DNA from: Reyranella humidisoli
Lineage (GTDB): Bacteria > Pseudomonadota > Alphaproteobacteria > Reyranellales > Reyranellaceae
Direction: 5' to 3'
DNA: 64,000 nucleotides
NCBI RefSeq assembly: GCF_019039055.1
Contig: NZ_JAHOPB010000001.1
Coordinates: 248,001-312,000 of the forward strand
Below, in pieces: positions 30,330-40,041 of the stretch. The translations under genes and the position numbers were made by a program. The notes below the pieces were generated by a model, which was not told where the DNA came from, made no database searches, and saw only the letters and a program-made list of their open reading frames with translations. Numbering within the stretch: the stretch's first letter is position 1; each line of letters starts with the position of its first letter.

Positions 30330-30854
30330 TCAAGCGGCCTGGTAGACGAGATGCAGCGCGCCGCCCGAGCGGGGCTCGCATTTGACCAGCCGCAGCCCGA
30401 GGCCGGGTGTGCCCTCGGGGAAGAGCGGGATGCCGTCGCCCAGCACGAGCGGCAGCAGCGCCATCTCCAGTACGTCGAGCTTGCCCACCGCCATCATGCC
30501 GCGGATCACCTGACCGCCGCCCTCGACCCAGACGCGCCGCGCGCCTTTGCCTTCGAGTTCGGCGGCAAGGGCCGCGAAGTCGGCCGGCCGCGCCTCGACG
30601 CCCTGCGGCGGATCGACGAGCGGCCGGCTGGTCACCACGAAGGTGGGTTTATCGGGATGCGGCCAGTCGCCGAAGCCGCGCACGGTCTCGTAGGTCGCAC
30701 GCCCCATCACGACGGCGTCGACCTCCGCCAGGAACGCGTCGATGCCGAACTCCTGCGGAGGATAATCCATCAGCCAGTCAAAAGAACCGTCGGGCCGCGC
30801 GATCTTACCGTCGAGCGACACCGCGATGTGGCAATGCCAGGTCGTTCTCGTCAT
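30330..30854 (-). CDS. dihydrofolate reductase family protein (RibD C-terminal domain)
   Basis: A 174-residue protein of the RibD C-terminal / DHFR-like superfamily, NADPH-dependent reductases. Key stretches are IAVSLDGKIARPDGSFDWL near the N-terminus, VVMGRATYETVRGF (NADPH site), FVVTSRPL, VWVEGGGQVIRGMM and LPLVLGDGIPLF. It is not a housekeeping FolA: it lacks that family's order, and the VEGGG motif marks the RibD-like group. GAGAGG lies about 7 nt before the ATG. It is downstream of the permease gene, spaced about 50 bp; the substrate is unknown. Confidence 0.85.
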   Translation of the reverse strand: MTRTTWHCHIAVSLDGKIARPDGSFDWLMDYPPQEFGIDAFLAEVDAVVMGRATYETVRGFGDWPHPDKPTFVVTSRPLVDPPQGVEARPADFAALAAELEGKGARRVWVEGGGQVIRGMMAVGKLDVLEMALLPLVLGDGIPLFPEGTPGLGLRLVKCEPRSGGALHLVYQAA

Positions 30855-30904
30855 CAGAACCTCTCTGCTGGGAGCGCGGCCGGAATGTCCGCTTCGCGGT
30901 GACG

Positions 30905-32206
30905 TCAGGACGAGCGGCGGCGGCGTTGAATCAGCCATTCGACGCCGAGGCTGCCGGCGACGGCCAGCCCGGTGAGCCAGATGGCCGAGGGCTGCGTCGA
31001 CCAGAGGCTGACCGCGAACGCCACGAGCACCACGGCCATCAGCGCCGCACCGACGACGATCGGGAGGCGCGATCCCCCCGCTTCGCCATGCAGCCGCCAG
31101 TGCGCCGCGAAGACGCCGAGATAGCAGATCAGGATCGTCGCACCCGCGACCTGGGCGATGGCGCCGAGATCGAGAAGGTTGACCATCACCAGAACGGCAC
31201 CGGCCGACCACACCAGCCCGCGCGTGCCCTGCCCCCAGGCGACCCGCTCGAACACGGGGGGAAGCTGCCCTTTGCCGGCGAGGCCGCGCGAGACTTCGAG
31301 GGCACAGAAGAAGCTCGCATTGATCGAGGAGGCAGTCGCGAACAGCGCACCGATCGACACGACGACGAAGCCGACCTGACCGAGGACGGGCTTGGCGGCC
31401 TGCGCCACGGCCGTGGTCGTGAAGCGCGCCAGCTCGTCGGGCGAGATGTTGCCCATCACGACGACCGACAGGCCGATATAGAGGACGATCACGACACCGA
31501 TCGCGAGGAAGATGGCGCGCGGAATGGTCTTTGCGGGATCGGCGACGTGGCCCGAGGCGTTGGTCATCATGCCGTAGCCGCCATAGGCGAAGAAGGTAAG
31601 GCCGACGCTCGCGAGCAATATGCCCGGACCGACGGTCGGCCCCTGCGCCAACATCGCGGGATCGAGGCTCGACCCACCGGCCACCAGCAGCGCCGTCAGG
31701 ATGACCAGCTTGATCCCGACCAGCAGCTCCTCGACGCGCCCGACCATGCCGGATCCCGCCATGTTGACGATGAAGAGGACGATCACGATAGCCGACGCGA
31801 AGATGTTGGCCACATAGGCGGCCGAAACGTCGCCCAGCAGCAGGCGGTCGGCATAGGCGCCGAAAGTCTTGGCGACCATCGCGATATTGACGATCTGCGT
31901 CACCAGATAGAGGACCGACAGGCCACCCGCCACGGTCTTCGACGGAAAGGCCCGGTCGAAATAGTCCATGATGCCGCCCGAACTCGGGAAGCGGGCGGCG
32001 AGCCGGGCATAGGAGTAGCCCGACAGCAGCGCGATGACGCCGCCGACGGCGAAGGAGAGATAGACGTCGCTGCCTGTCATCAGCGCGGCCTGGCCCAGCA
32101 GCGCGAAGATGCCGGCGCCGACCATGGATCCGATGCCGAGCGACGAGACACTCCACATGCTCATCCGCCCATGCCCCTGCCTGGACGGATCGATCGTATC
32201 GGTCAT
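30905..32206 (-). CDS. APC family amino-acid permease
   Basis: A 433-residue inner-membrane amino acid/polyamine/organocation transporter with about 12 hydrophobic helices. The first helix carries SSLGIGSMVGAGIFALLG, the substrate-site GxGxG-type motif of APC proteins, followed by GYSYARLAARFPSSGG. The start at 32206 is preferred since GGGGGAGAG lies upstream; an earlier in-frame codon at 32230 is less likely. It follows the porin gene by 36 nt on the same strand, so outer-membrane porin and inner-membrane permease could serve one uptake route. Confidence 0.88.
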   Translation of the reverse strand: MTDTIDPSRQGHGRMSMWSVSSLGIGSMVGAGIFALLGQAALMTGSDVYLSFAVGGVIALLSGYSYARLAARFPSSGGIMDYFDRAFPSKTVAGGLSVLYLVTQIVNIAMVAKTFGAYADRLLLGDVSAAYVANIFASAIVIVLFIVNMAGSGMVGRVEELLVGIKLVILTALLVAGGSSLDPAMLAQGPTVGPGILLASVGLTFFAYGGYGMMTNASGHVADPAKTIPRAIFLAIGVVIVLYIGLSVVVMGNISPDELARFTTTAVAQAAKPVLGQVGFVVVSIGALFATASSINASFFCALEVSRGLAGKGQLPPVFERVAWGQGTRGLVWSAGAVLVMVNLLDLGAIAQVAGATILICYLGVFAAHWRLHGEAGGSRLPIVVGAALMAVVLVAFAVSLWSTQPSAIWLTGLAVAGSLGVEWLIQRRRRSS

Positions 32207-32242
32207 GGACAGGCTCTCCCCCTCGAACACGCTACGGGCACG

Positions 32243-33490
32243 TCAGAACAGCACCGTGAGCCGCAGCGAGAAGACCGCCGCCATCTGCTGCGTCGGCGCC
32301 AGCGCCGGCTGGAAATAAAGCTGGACGTCGGGCGTGATCAACAGGTGTTTCACCGACCACGACCAGTACAGCTCGACCATCGTCTCGCTGGGCCGCACCG
32401 GCGCGCCTGCATAGAGCCTTTGGTTCGTGGCGTTCCAGGCGATGCCGAGGCCGATCTGGTCTTGCGGCGCACGGCCCAGCGGATTGTTGTAGACGGCGCC
32501 GCCCGAGATCGACGACTGGATGTACCAACTCGAGTTCCATGCGGTGTTGGCACGTACGAACAGGCCCCATTTCTCGTCGAGCGTCTGGGAGGCGTTGAAC
32601 GACAGACCCGAACTCGCCTGCGGCTGCATCGGGACGCTCGGCAGATTGTAGTAGAGCAGCGAATAGGTGCCCTTGCCGAGCCTGCCGAGATTGGGCGACA
32701 CGGCACCGTAGAGGAACCAGGAATACTGGCCCTGGAACGCCGTATTGAACTGGATGTAGTTGGAAACCGCGACGTTGTTGGCGTCCTGGAAGCCCGCGAT
32801 CAAGGTCAGCTCCTTGGTCGGATTGACCTGGACATAGGCACCGAGGCTGCCCTGCGAATAGTTCTGGCTGCCGTTCTGCGCCAGCGAGTAGCCAAGGAAA
32901 TTGACCTGCTCGTTGCCGGAGTAGGCATTGGTGTCGAAGTTCGAGAAAGGAAACTGACCCAGAGTGAGCGACACGAAGTGGCCGGGGAAGTCGTGCGTGT
33001 AGCTCACCTGCGCGAAGGTGAGCTGGTTGACCGGATAGTCGTTGACCGGACTGTTGAGGAATAGCCTGTTCTGCAGGCTCTGGCCGGTCTGGCCCGACCA
33101 GTACTGGGCCGCGAAATAGGCGAACTGGAAGGAGCCGGCGCCGATCCCGGGATCGTCGAACATCTTCCAGTTCAAGGCCGGCGAGAACTGGGCCTGCACC
33201 GCTCCATAGCCGCTGCCGGGCGCTCCCCACTGGCTGACGACCGACGACGTCATCGAATAGAAGATGCCGGTCGAGTCCTGGATCTCCTTCTTCGCCAGCG
33301 CATAGCGCCGGGCGGCATCGTCGAACTCCTGGTCGAGAAAGTACTGCTCACGCACTTCGGCCGAGCGCATCCGGTTGTGGACCTTGCCGACATGGCGCAC
33401 GCCGTCGGCGTCAGCCGTTTGCTGCGCAGCCGCCTCCGCGAGGGGAAGGATCAGGGCCGCCAGCCCGCCTATCCACGCCGTCGAACGCAT
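32243..33490 (-). CDS. carbohydrate-selective porin OprB-like outer-membrane protein
   Basis: A 415-residue outer-membrane beta-barrel. It has a signal peptide (about 1-22, AEAAAQ), a short helical region (AARRYALAKKEIQD) and alternating amphipathic strands rich in Y, W, Q and N. The C-terminal segment DVQLYFQPAL then FSLRLTVLF ends in phenylalanine, the BAM signal. The QIGLGIAWN and ELYWSWSVKHLLITPDVQLY blocks resemble OprB porins. It sits between a dienelactone-hydrolase-like gene (20 nt upstream) and the APC permease. The ligand is not determinable. Confidence 0.75.
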   Translation of the reverse strand: MRSTAWIGGLAALILPLAEAAAQQTADADGVRHVGKVHNRMRSAEVREQYFLDQEFDDAARRYALAKKEIQDSTGIFYSMTSSVVSQWGAPGSGYGAVQAQFSPALNWKMFDDPGIGAGSFQFAYFAAQYWSGQTGQSLQNRLFLNSPVNDYPVNQLTFAQVSYTHDFPGHFVSLTLGQFPFSNFDTNAYSGNEQVNFLGYSLAQNGSQNYSQGSLGAYVQVNPTKELTLIAGFQDANNVAVSNYIQFNTAFQGQYSWFLYGAVSPNLGRLGKGTYSLLYYNLPSVPMQPQASSGLSFNASQTLDEKWGLFVRANTAWNSSWYIQSSISGGAVYNNPLGRAPQDQIGLGIAWNATNQRLYAGAPVRPSETMVELYWSWSVKHLLITPDVQLYFQPALAPTQQMAAVFSLRLTVLF

Positions 33491-33509
33491 CGGTTCCTGC
33501 CGGCCCGCG

Positions 33510-34400
33510 TCACGGCTTCAGTGCCTTGTCGAGGAACGACTTCACGTCGACCACGAACTGCTTCCAGGCAGGCTCGTAGGCACCGTAATGCGCCCCGCAG
33601 CAACCGCCGGGCTTGCTGCGATTGCCAACCCCGCTGAGATAGCGCACCGGCAGGCCGAGCGCATCGAAACTGTGATGGGCACCTTCGTAAATCTTCGTTT
33701 CGACGAGATCACGGCCGCGCACGACACGGTCCATCACGGCACGGCATTGCGCGACCGGCGTCCAGTCGTCGAGTGCGCCCATGGCGAGCAGGATCGGTTG
33801 ACTGACCGCGAGGCGCGGCCCCAGCGCATCCGCCAGCGCGCAATCGGGATAGAGCAGCACTACCGCCCGCGCCGCCGATGGCGCGGTGCTTTCCGGCGTG
33901 GCCGAAAGGGCACGCAGCATCGCGACGCCACCGCCGTAGGAATAACCCATGTAGGCGAGCCGCCGCGGATCGATGCCCGGCTGCTTCGCCAACCACGCAA
34001 GGGTTGCATCGATGTCCGCCGCCCGCACCTCGGCCGCGGCGGGCGTCGGCCAGTTGCGGCCGCACACGTCCTTGAGGCCGCGCGCCGAGAAACTGTCGAC
34101 CACGAGCGCGGCGTAGCCCCACGATGCAAGGAGCCCCGCCATGCGCGCGGTGTTCTGGCCCGGCCCGCCGCAGCCGTGGAACAGCGCAACCGCGGGCACC
34201 GGCGCCGTGACGTTGGCAGGACGGAAGAATTGCGCCGCGAGCTGAAGCGTGCGACCGCCCTGCTCCACCGGAACGCGGACGTTCTGCTGGGCCGAAGCAG
34301 GCATTGCATACAAGACGGCGAGCAGAACGAGGATGGAGGTCGTCCATGCTGGCGCTGCGGCTCGGGCTTGCCCGCGTCTGTTCGGCCACCGAAGATGCAT
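33510..34400 (-). CDS. dienelactone hydrolase family protein, secreted
   Basis: A 296-residue alpha/beta hydrolase with an N-terminal export signal or membrane anchor (about 18-38, ILVLLAVLYAMPASAQ). The catalytic set is visible: LFHGCGGPG oxyanion turn, serine in GYSYGGGVAML, aspartate in GALDDW and histidine in GAHHSFDA. The family's usual Cys nucleophile is replaced by Ser (GYSYGG). A cysteine pair near the C-terminus (GGCCGAHYG) is unusual. It may hydrolyse esters or polymers in the periplasm. It is divergent from the site-2 protease gene and upstream of the porin. Confidence 0.8.
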   Translation of the reverse strand: MHLRWPNRRGQARAAAPAWTTSILVLLAVLYAMPASAQQNVRVPVEQGGRTLQLAAQFFRPANVTAPVPAVALFHGCGGPGQNTARMAGLLASWGYAALVVDSFSARGLKDVCGRNWPTPAAAEVRAADIDATLAWLAKQPGIDPRRLAYMGYSYGGGVAMLRALSATPESTAPSAARAVVLLYPDCALADALGPRLAVSQPILLAMGALDDWTPVAQCRAVMDRVVRGRDLVETKIYEGAHHSFDALGLPVRYLSGVGNRSKPGGCCGAHYGAYEPAWKQFVVDVKSFLDKALKP

Positions 34401-34449
34401 CGGCCGGAACGTAAACCATGCAAGAGCAGAGACAACAGGTGGATTGCCC

Positions 34450-35130
34450 GTGAACGAGACGATCTACACCATCTCAACCTGGGTCATCCCGGCGATCCTT
34501 GCCATCACGCTGCACGAAGCAGCGCACGGATTCGTGGCCCTGCGCTTCGGCGACCGCACCGCCTGGCAGCAGGGCCGCGTGACCCTCAATCCCTTCAAGC
34601 ACATCGACCCGTTCGGCACGATCATCCTCCCGGGCCTGCTGATCTTCCTGCGCGCGCCCTTCCTGTTCGGCTACGCCAAGCCCGTGCCGGTGAATTTCCG
34701 GGCGCTGAACAATCCCAAGCGCGACATGGTCTGGGTCGCCGCCGCCGGGCCCGCCACGAACGTCCTGATGGCCGTGGCCGCGGGCCTGCTGGCGCACCTC
34801 GCCGTTCTCCTGCCGCAACCCGCGGCGACGTGGTCGATCCTCAACATTGAGAACGCGATCCTGATCAACGTCCTGCTCGCCGTCTTCAACATGGTGCCGC
34901 TGCCGCCGCTGGACGGCGGCAGGGTCGCGGTCGGCCTGCTGCCCAACAGCCTGGCTTTGCCGCTCGCCCGGCTGGAACCCTACGGCATGCCGATCCTGCT
35001 CGGCCTGATCTTCCTGCTGCCGCTGATCGGCCGGCAGTTCGGGGTCGACCTCAACGTCATCGGCTGGATCCTCGGCGAGCCGGTCAACTGGCTGGTCAAC
35101 CTCGTGATCCGCGTCACCGGCAACGGCTGA
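34450..35130 (+). CDS. site-2 protease family (M50) membrane metalloprotease
   Basis: A 226-residue multi-spanning membrane protein of the short S2P/M50B group. The zinc motif HEAAH is near residue 22, and the third-ligand motif PPLDGGR near 155; about five to six hydrophobic helices surround them. The start is GTG at 34450. Such proteases cleave membrane-embedded substrates, including anti-sigma factors. The sigma/anti-sigma pair lies about 0.6 kb downstream on the same strand, so a role in releasing that sigma factor is an attractive but untested idea. Confidence 0.88.
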   Translation: MNETIYTISTWVIPAILAITLHEAAHGFVALRFGDRTAWQQGRVTLNPFKHIDPFGTIILPGLLIFLRAPFLFGYAKPVPVNFRALNNPKRDMVWVAAAGPATNVLMAVAAGLLAHLAVLLPQPAATWSILNIENAILINVLLAVFNMVPLPPLDGGRVAVGLLPNSLALPLARLEPYGMPILLGLIFLLPLIGRQFGVDLNVIGWILGEPVNWLVNLVIRVTGNG

Positions 35131-35154
35131 CCCCAAAAGAAAAGTGTCGCCGCC

Positions 35155-35182
35155 GGGAATAAACGGCCTCTCCCCGGCGTCT
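35155..35182 (+). promoter_or_regulatory. candidate ECF-sigma promoter
   Basis: GGGAATAAA (35155-35163) and CGTCT (35178-35182) are spaced as -35 and -10 elements of an extracytoplasmic-function sigma promoter. They sit about 40 bp before the secreted-protein gene that precedes an ECF sigma gene. No sigma-70 consensus is seen here. Assignment to the local sigma factor is inference. Confidence 0.5.
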
Positions 35183-35219
35183 CTCCCCTGCAGACCAACT
35201 GCTGCATGGGAGTCACACA

Positions 35220-35606
35220 ATGCTGAAGTCGATCCTTTCCGCCGCCGCCGCTCTGGCGGTCCTCGCCGCCGGCAGCGCGTTCGCCGCCGAGCCCGCCTCC
35301 GCCACCCCGCCCGCCATGAAGAACGGCATGCTGGTCAGCGCAAGCGGGATGACGCTCTACACGTTCGACAAGGACGCCACGCCGGGCAAGTCGGTGTGCA
35401 ACGGCCCGTGCGCCACCAACTGGCCGCCGGCCCTCGTCGCCGACGGCGCCAAGGCGTCGGGCGACTGGAGCATCATCACGCGCGACGACGGGCTGAAGCA
35501 GTGGGCCTACAAGGGCAAGCCGCTCTACGCCTTCGCCAAGGACACCAAGGCCGGCGACACGACGGGCGACGGCTTCCTGAACGGCGCCTGGCACATCGCC
35601 AAGTAA
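35220..35606 (+). CDS. secreted COG4315-type repeat protein
   Basis: A 128-residue exported protein with a signal peptide (about 1-23, AFAAEP). It has two copies of the Yx(F/W/Y)xxD motif seen in the COG4315 family of putative lipoproteins: YTFDKD near 42 and YAFAKD near 104, each in an Asp/Lys-rich context with a conserved CNGPCATNWPP block between. No lipobox cysteine is seen. Function of the family is unknown. GGGAG precedes the ATG. It is followed by a strong hairpin and then the ECF sigma gene. Confidence 0.8.
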   Translation: MLKSILSAAAALAVLAAGSAFAAEPASATPPAMKNGMLVSASGMTLYTFDKDATPGKSVCNGPCATNWPPALVADGAKASGDWSIITRDDGLKQWAYKGKPLYAFAKDTKAGDTTGDGFLNGAWHIAK

Positions 35607-35632
35607 CGCGACGCGTACGGACCGAAGGATAC

Positions 35633-35659
35633 GGTGCCGGCCAAGGTTCGGCCGGCACC
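35633..35659 (+). terminator. strong intergenic hairpin before sigma gene
   Basis: GGTGCCGGCC / GGCCGGCACC forms a perfect 10-bp stem with a 7-nt loop. No T-run follows, so it is either a partial terminator or an mRNA-stability element between the abundant secreted-protein message and the sigma/anti-sigma genes. Confidence 0.55.
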
Positions 35660-35681
35660 GGCCTTCCTGTAGAGTAGCCCG

Positions 35682-36188
35682 ATGGCCGATGCGGAAGCCC
35701 TGCTCGAACCGCTGATCCCCGCGTTGCGCCGCTATGCCTATGCGCTGCTGCGCGACCACGATGCGGCCGACGACCTGGTCCAGGACACGCTGGAGCGCGC
35801 GCTGTTGCGCTGGGCGCTGCGGCGGCGCGACGGCGACCTCCGCGCCTGGCTCTTCACCATCCAGCGCAACCTCTACGTCTCCGCGCTGCGCCAGGGCCAG
35901 CGGCGCGGCGCGTCTGTCGAGCTCGACGACGCGACGATGCCGGCGACCGGCGCGCAGCAGGAAAGCGGCCTCGAGGTACAGGACATCCTGTCGGCGCTCG
36001 ACCGACTTCCGGAGGAGCAGAAGTCGATGCTGCTGCTGGTCGGGGTCGAGGATCTTTCATACGACGATGCAGCGAAGGTCATGGGCGTGCCGATCGGCAC
36101 CGTGATGTCGCGGCTGGCGCGCGGCCGCCAGAAGCTGCGCGCACTGCTGGAGACGGGGCGGACGACGCTCCTGCGGAGAGTGAAATGA
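35682..36188 (+). CDS. ECF-type RNA polymerase sigma factor
   Basis: A 168-residue extracytoplasmic-function sigma factor. Region 2 is seen at about 15-70 (RRYAYALLRDHDAADDLVQD, FTIQRNLYVSALR) and region 4 at about 112-158 (LPEEQKSMLLLVGVEDLSYD, GTVMSRLARGRQKLR). Its gene overlaps that of the anti-sigma factor by ATGA, a typical regulatory pair. The candidate target promoter GGGAATAAA...CGTCT lies 0.5 kb upstream. Inducing signal unknown. Confidence 0.92.
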   Translation: MADAEALLEPLIPALRRYAYALLRDHDAADDLVQDTLERALLRWALRRRDGDLRAWLFTIQRNLYVSALRQGQRRGASVELDDATMPATGAQQESGLEVQDILSALDRLPEEQKSMLLLVGVEDLSYDDAAKVMGVPIGTVMSRLARGRQKLRALLETGRTTLLRRVK

Positions 36189-36985
36189 CGGGCAGGGACA
36201 CGCCACGAAGCAATTTCCCCATCGGCGAGAACGAGCTGCAGGCTTTCATCGACGAGCGGCTGGACGACGAGCGGCGCGCGGTCGTGGACGCGCACCTCGC
36301 CCACCATCCCGAGTTGGCCGAGCGCGTCGCGCAGGAGCGCCGCCAGCGCGCGATGCTGCGCAGCCGACTCGACGCCAAGTTCGCCGAACCCATTCCCGCC
36401 CGCCTCCGAATCGCCAACCTGCAGGCCGCACGCCGCACCTTTCGGCTGCGCAGTTGGGGCAGCGCCGCCGCGGCCATCGCCCTTTTCGTGACCGGCGCGA
36501 CCGCGGGCTGGTTCGCCAACGAAATTGCGCCGATGCCTCGGCCGGTGGCACCGACGGCCAGCGTCGCGCAGGGTGCGAAGGCGGCCTATCGGACCTTCGT
36601 GGTCGAAGTCGCCCATCCCGTCGAGGTGGGCGCGCAACAGGAAGCGCACCTGCTGCAGTGGCTCTCCAAGCGGCTGGGCCGCAAGCTCGCGGCCCCCGAC
36701 CTCTCCCGATTCGGCTACAGGCTGATGGGCGGGCGCCTGCTTCCGGGCGGCGACGGTGCGGCGGCGCAGCTCATGTACGACGATGCGAGCGGCAAGCGTC
36801 TCACCATCTATGTGCGTGCGACGGAGGGAACCGAGACGGCCTTTCGCTTCCAGAAGGAAGGCGAAGCCTCGACCTTCGCCTGGATCGACCAGGGCTTCGG
36901 CTTCGCGGTGACGGCACCGGCCAGCCGCGAGGAGCTGCTGCCGATCGCCGAAGCGGTCTATCGCGGCTTCGAGGGCAAGAGCTGA
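36185..36985 (+). CDS. transmembrane anti-sigma factor
   Basis: A 266-residue protein with a cytoplasmic anti-sigma domain (about 1-80; ENELQAFIDERLDDERRAVV then DAHLAHHPELAERVAQE), one transmembrane helix (about 92-112, AAAAIALFVTGATAGWFA) and a periplasmic domain of about 150 residues. The N-terminal segment has the helical ASD-like pattern but no zinc-binding HxxxCxxC. The ATG overlaps the sigma stop. The periplasmic domain presumably senses envelope stress, and cleavage or conformational change would release the sigma factor. Confidence 0.85.
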   Translation: MTGRDTPRSNFPIGENELQAFIDERLDDERRAVVDAHLAHHPELAERVAQERRQRAMLRSRLDAKFAEPIPARLRIANLQAARRTFRLRSWGSAAAAIALFVTGATAGWFANEIAPMPRPVAPTASVAQGAKAAYRTFVVEVAHPVEVGAQQEAHLLQWLSKRLGRKLAAPDLSRFGYRLMGGRLLPGGDGAAAQLMYDDASGKRLTIYVRATEGTETAFRFQKEGEASTFAWIDQGFGFAVTAPASREELLPIAEAVYRGFEGKS

Positions 36986-36988
36986 CCG

Positions 36989-37255
36989 CTACTTCGTCGG
37001 GTCGGTCATGTCCTCGAATTCCTTGAGGTGACGCGGCGCCCATTTGTGGTCGCGCGCCTTCACGATCCACTTGTCGAGCGTGGGCCAGCGCCGCCGGGCG
37101 GAGGTCACCCATTTGCGGCCGGTCTCGAATTCCGTCGCCAGCAGATAGAGGGCGATCACGAAGAAGATCCAGCCCTGCAGGATCGGGATGAAACCGCCGA
37201 CCACCGACATGGCCAGACAGGCCATGATCGCGAGCGCCATCAGCGGCTGGCGCAT
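36989..37255 (-). CDS. small membrane protein, PGPGW-like
   Basis: An 88-residue protein with two hydrophobic helices (about 2-20 and 23-42) separated by GGFIP, then a basic tail (KWVTSARRRWPTLDKWI). The GGFIPILQGWIFFVIALYLLATEF arrangement (in part GGFIPILQGW) resembles the short PGPGW transmembrane family of unknown function. It is 7 nt after lpdA on the same strand, at the tail of the TCA operon, and convergent with the anti-sigma gene. Confidence 0.65.
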   Translation of the reverse strand: MRQPLMALAIMACLAMSVVGGFIPILQGWIFFVIALYLLATEFETGRKWVTSARRRWPTLDKWIVKARDHKWAPRHLKEFEDMTDPTK

Positions 37256-37262
37256 GGCGGTC

Positions 37263-38675
37263 CTAGAGGTGGATCGGCTTGTCCCACGCGGCGAGCGCGG
37301 CTTCCTTCAGCGCCTCGTTGACCGTGGGATGGGCGTGGCAGACGCGGCCGATATCCTCGGCCGAGGCGGAGAACTCCATCGCCATGGCGGCTTCGCCGAT
37401 CATGGTACCGGCCTCGGCGCCGAAGATGTGGACACCCAGCACCTTGTCGCTCGCTTTGTCGGCCAGAACCTTCACGAAACCCTCCGTGGCGCCATTCGCG
37501 CGGCTGCGCGGGTCGGCGGTGAACGGATACTTGCCGACCTTGTACGCAACGCCGGCCGACTTCAGTTGTTCCTCGGTCTTGCCGACCCAGGCCACTTCGG
37601 GCTGGGTGTAGATGATCGAGGGTACGAGATCCCAGTTCACGTGACCCTTCTGGCCCGCGAGGGTCTCGACGCAGGCCACACCGTCCTCGCTCGCCTTGTG
37701 CGCGAGCATGGGACCGTCGATCACGTCGCCGATGGCATAGATGCCGGGCACCGAGGTCTGGAAGTGGCCGTCGACGGCGATGCGGCCGCGCTCGGTCATC
37801 TTCACGCCGAGCTTGTCCAGGCCGATGCCCTGCACGAACGGACGGCGGCCGATCGAAACCAGCACGACGTCCGCTTCCAGCGTCTCGGCCGCGCCGCCCT
37901 TGGCGGGCTCGACCGTCAGCGTCACGCCGGCGCCGGTCGTCTCAGCCTTGGTGACCTTGGCGCCGAGCTTGAACTTCAGCCCCTGCTTGGTGAGCGCGCG
38001 CTGGAAGAACTTGGTGACCTCGTCGTCCACGCCTGGCGTGATGCGGTCGAGGAACTCGACCACCATCACCTCGGCGCCGAGGCGGCGCCACACCGAACCC
38101 AGCTCGAGGCCGATGATGCCGGCACCGACCACGACGAGGCGCTTCGGCACTTCCGAAAGCTCGAGCGCCCCGGTCGAGGAGACGATCTTCTTCTCGTCGA
38201 TTGTCACGCCCGGCAGCGGCATCACTTCCGAGCCTGTGGCGATCAGGATGTTCTTCGCGGCCAGCGTGTCCTTCACCGCACCATCGTCGCCCACGACCGC
38301 GACGGAGCCCGGCGCCTCGATGCGGCCCGCGCCGGTATAGGAGACGATCTTGTTCTTCTTGAACAGGAAGGCGATACCCTTGGTCGTGGCCTCGACGACC
38401 TCGCCCTTGCGCTTCATGAGTTGCGCGAAATCGAGCTTCGGCGCCGCCACGACGATACCGTGCACGCCAAGATCGTGGCCCGCTTCCTCGAACAGATGCG
38501 AGGACTGCAGCAGCGCCTTCGAGGGGATGCAGCCGACGTTGAGGCAGGTGCCCCCGAGCGTCGCACGCTTCTCGACGACGGCGACCTTGAGGCCGAGCTG
38601 CGAGGCGCGGATCGCGGCGACGTAACCACCGGGTCCGGCGCCGATCACGACGAGATCAAAGGATTCGTTTGCCAT
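37263..38675 (-). CDS. lpdA: dihydrolipoyl dehydrogenase (E3)
   Basis: E3 of the 2-oxoglutarate dehydrogenase complex, 470 residues, reoxidising lipoyl groups with FAD and NAD+. The FAD motif GAGPGG (12-17), the redox disulfide in GGTCLNVGCIPSK (C44, C49), the NAD-binding GAGIIGLELG and the C-terminal HAHPTVNEA with the catalytic histidine are all present. It is the last enzyme gene of the sucCD-sucAB-lpd set, separated from sucB by a 114-bp spacer filled by a palindrome. Confidence 0.97.
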   Translation of the reverse strand: MANESFDLVVIGAGPGGYVAAIRASQLGLKVAVVEKRATLGGTCLNVGCIPSKALLQSSHLFEEAGHDLGVHGIVVAAPKLDFAQLMKRKGEVVEATTKGIAFLFKKNKIVSYTGAGRIEAPGSVAVVGDDGAVKDTLAAKNILIATGSEVMPLPGVTIDEKKIVSSTGALELSEVPKRLVVVGAGIIGLELGSVWRRLGAEVMVVEFLDRITPGVDDEVTKFFQRALTKQGLKFKLGAKVTKAETTGAGVTLTVEPAKGGAAETLEADVVLVSIGRRPFVQGIGLDKLGVKMTERGRIAVDGHFQTSVPGIYAIGDVIDGPMLAHKASEDGVACVETLAGQKGHVNWDLVPSIIYTQPEVAWVGKTEEQLKSAGVAYKVGKYPFTADPRSRANGATEGFVKVLADKASDKVLGVHIFGAEAGTMIGEAAMAMEFSASAEDIGRVCHAHPTVNEALKEAALAAWDKPIHL

Positions 38676-38702
38676 TGGCGCACCGTGCTCATTACGAAAT
38701 CG

Positions 38703-38777
38703 GTGTCATCCCGAGCGCAGCGAGGGACCTTTAAACAGCGCCGCGAAAAAGGTCCCTCGCTGCGCTCGGGATGACAC
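38703..38777. repeat. perfect intergenic palindrome between sucB and lpdA
   Basis: Two perfect 30-bp inverted arms (38703-38732 and 38748-38777, beginning GTGTCATCCCGAGCGCAGCG) flank a 15-nt loop. It fills the spacer of an operon and would form a very stable hairpin in mRNA. Similar sequences are a dispersed repeat type in alphaproteobacterial genomes, and a related imperfect element occurs at 59561-59712. Possible roles are mRNA 3'-end stabilisation or reduced lpdA expression. Confidence 0.9.
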
Positions 38778-38789
38778 GGTTGTTGAAAC

Positions 38790-40013
<1,224 letters not shown>

Positions 40014-40041
40014 GACTACACTTCCTCTTCTCTACCCGCGC

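Noticed and set aside
30330..32156. A 608-codon minus-strand frame running through the APC permease gene into the DHFR-like gene
   Set aside because: Only its last 174 codons make sense (the DHFR-like gene); the first part is an out-of-frame reading of the permease.
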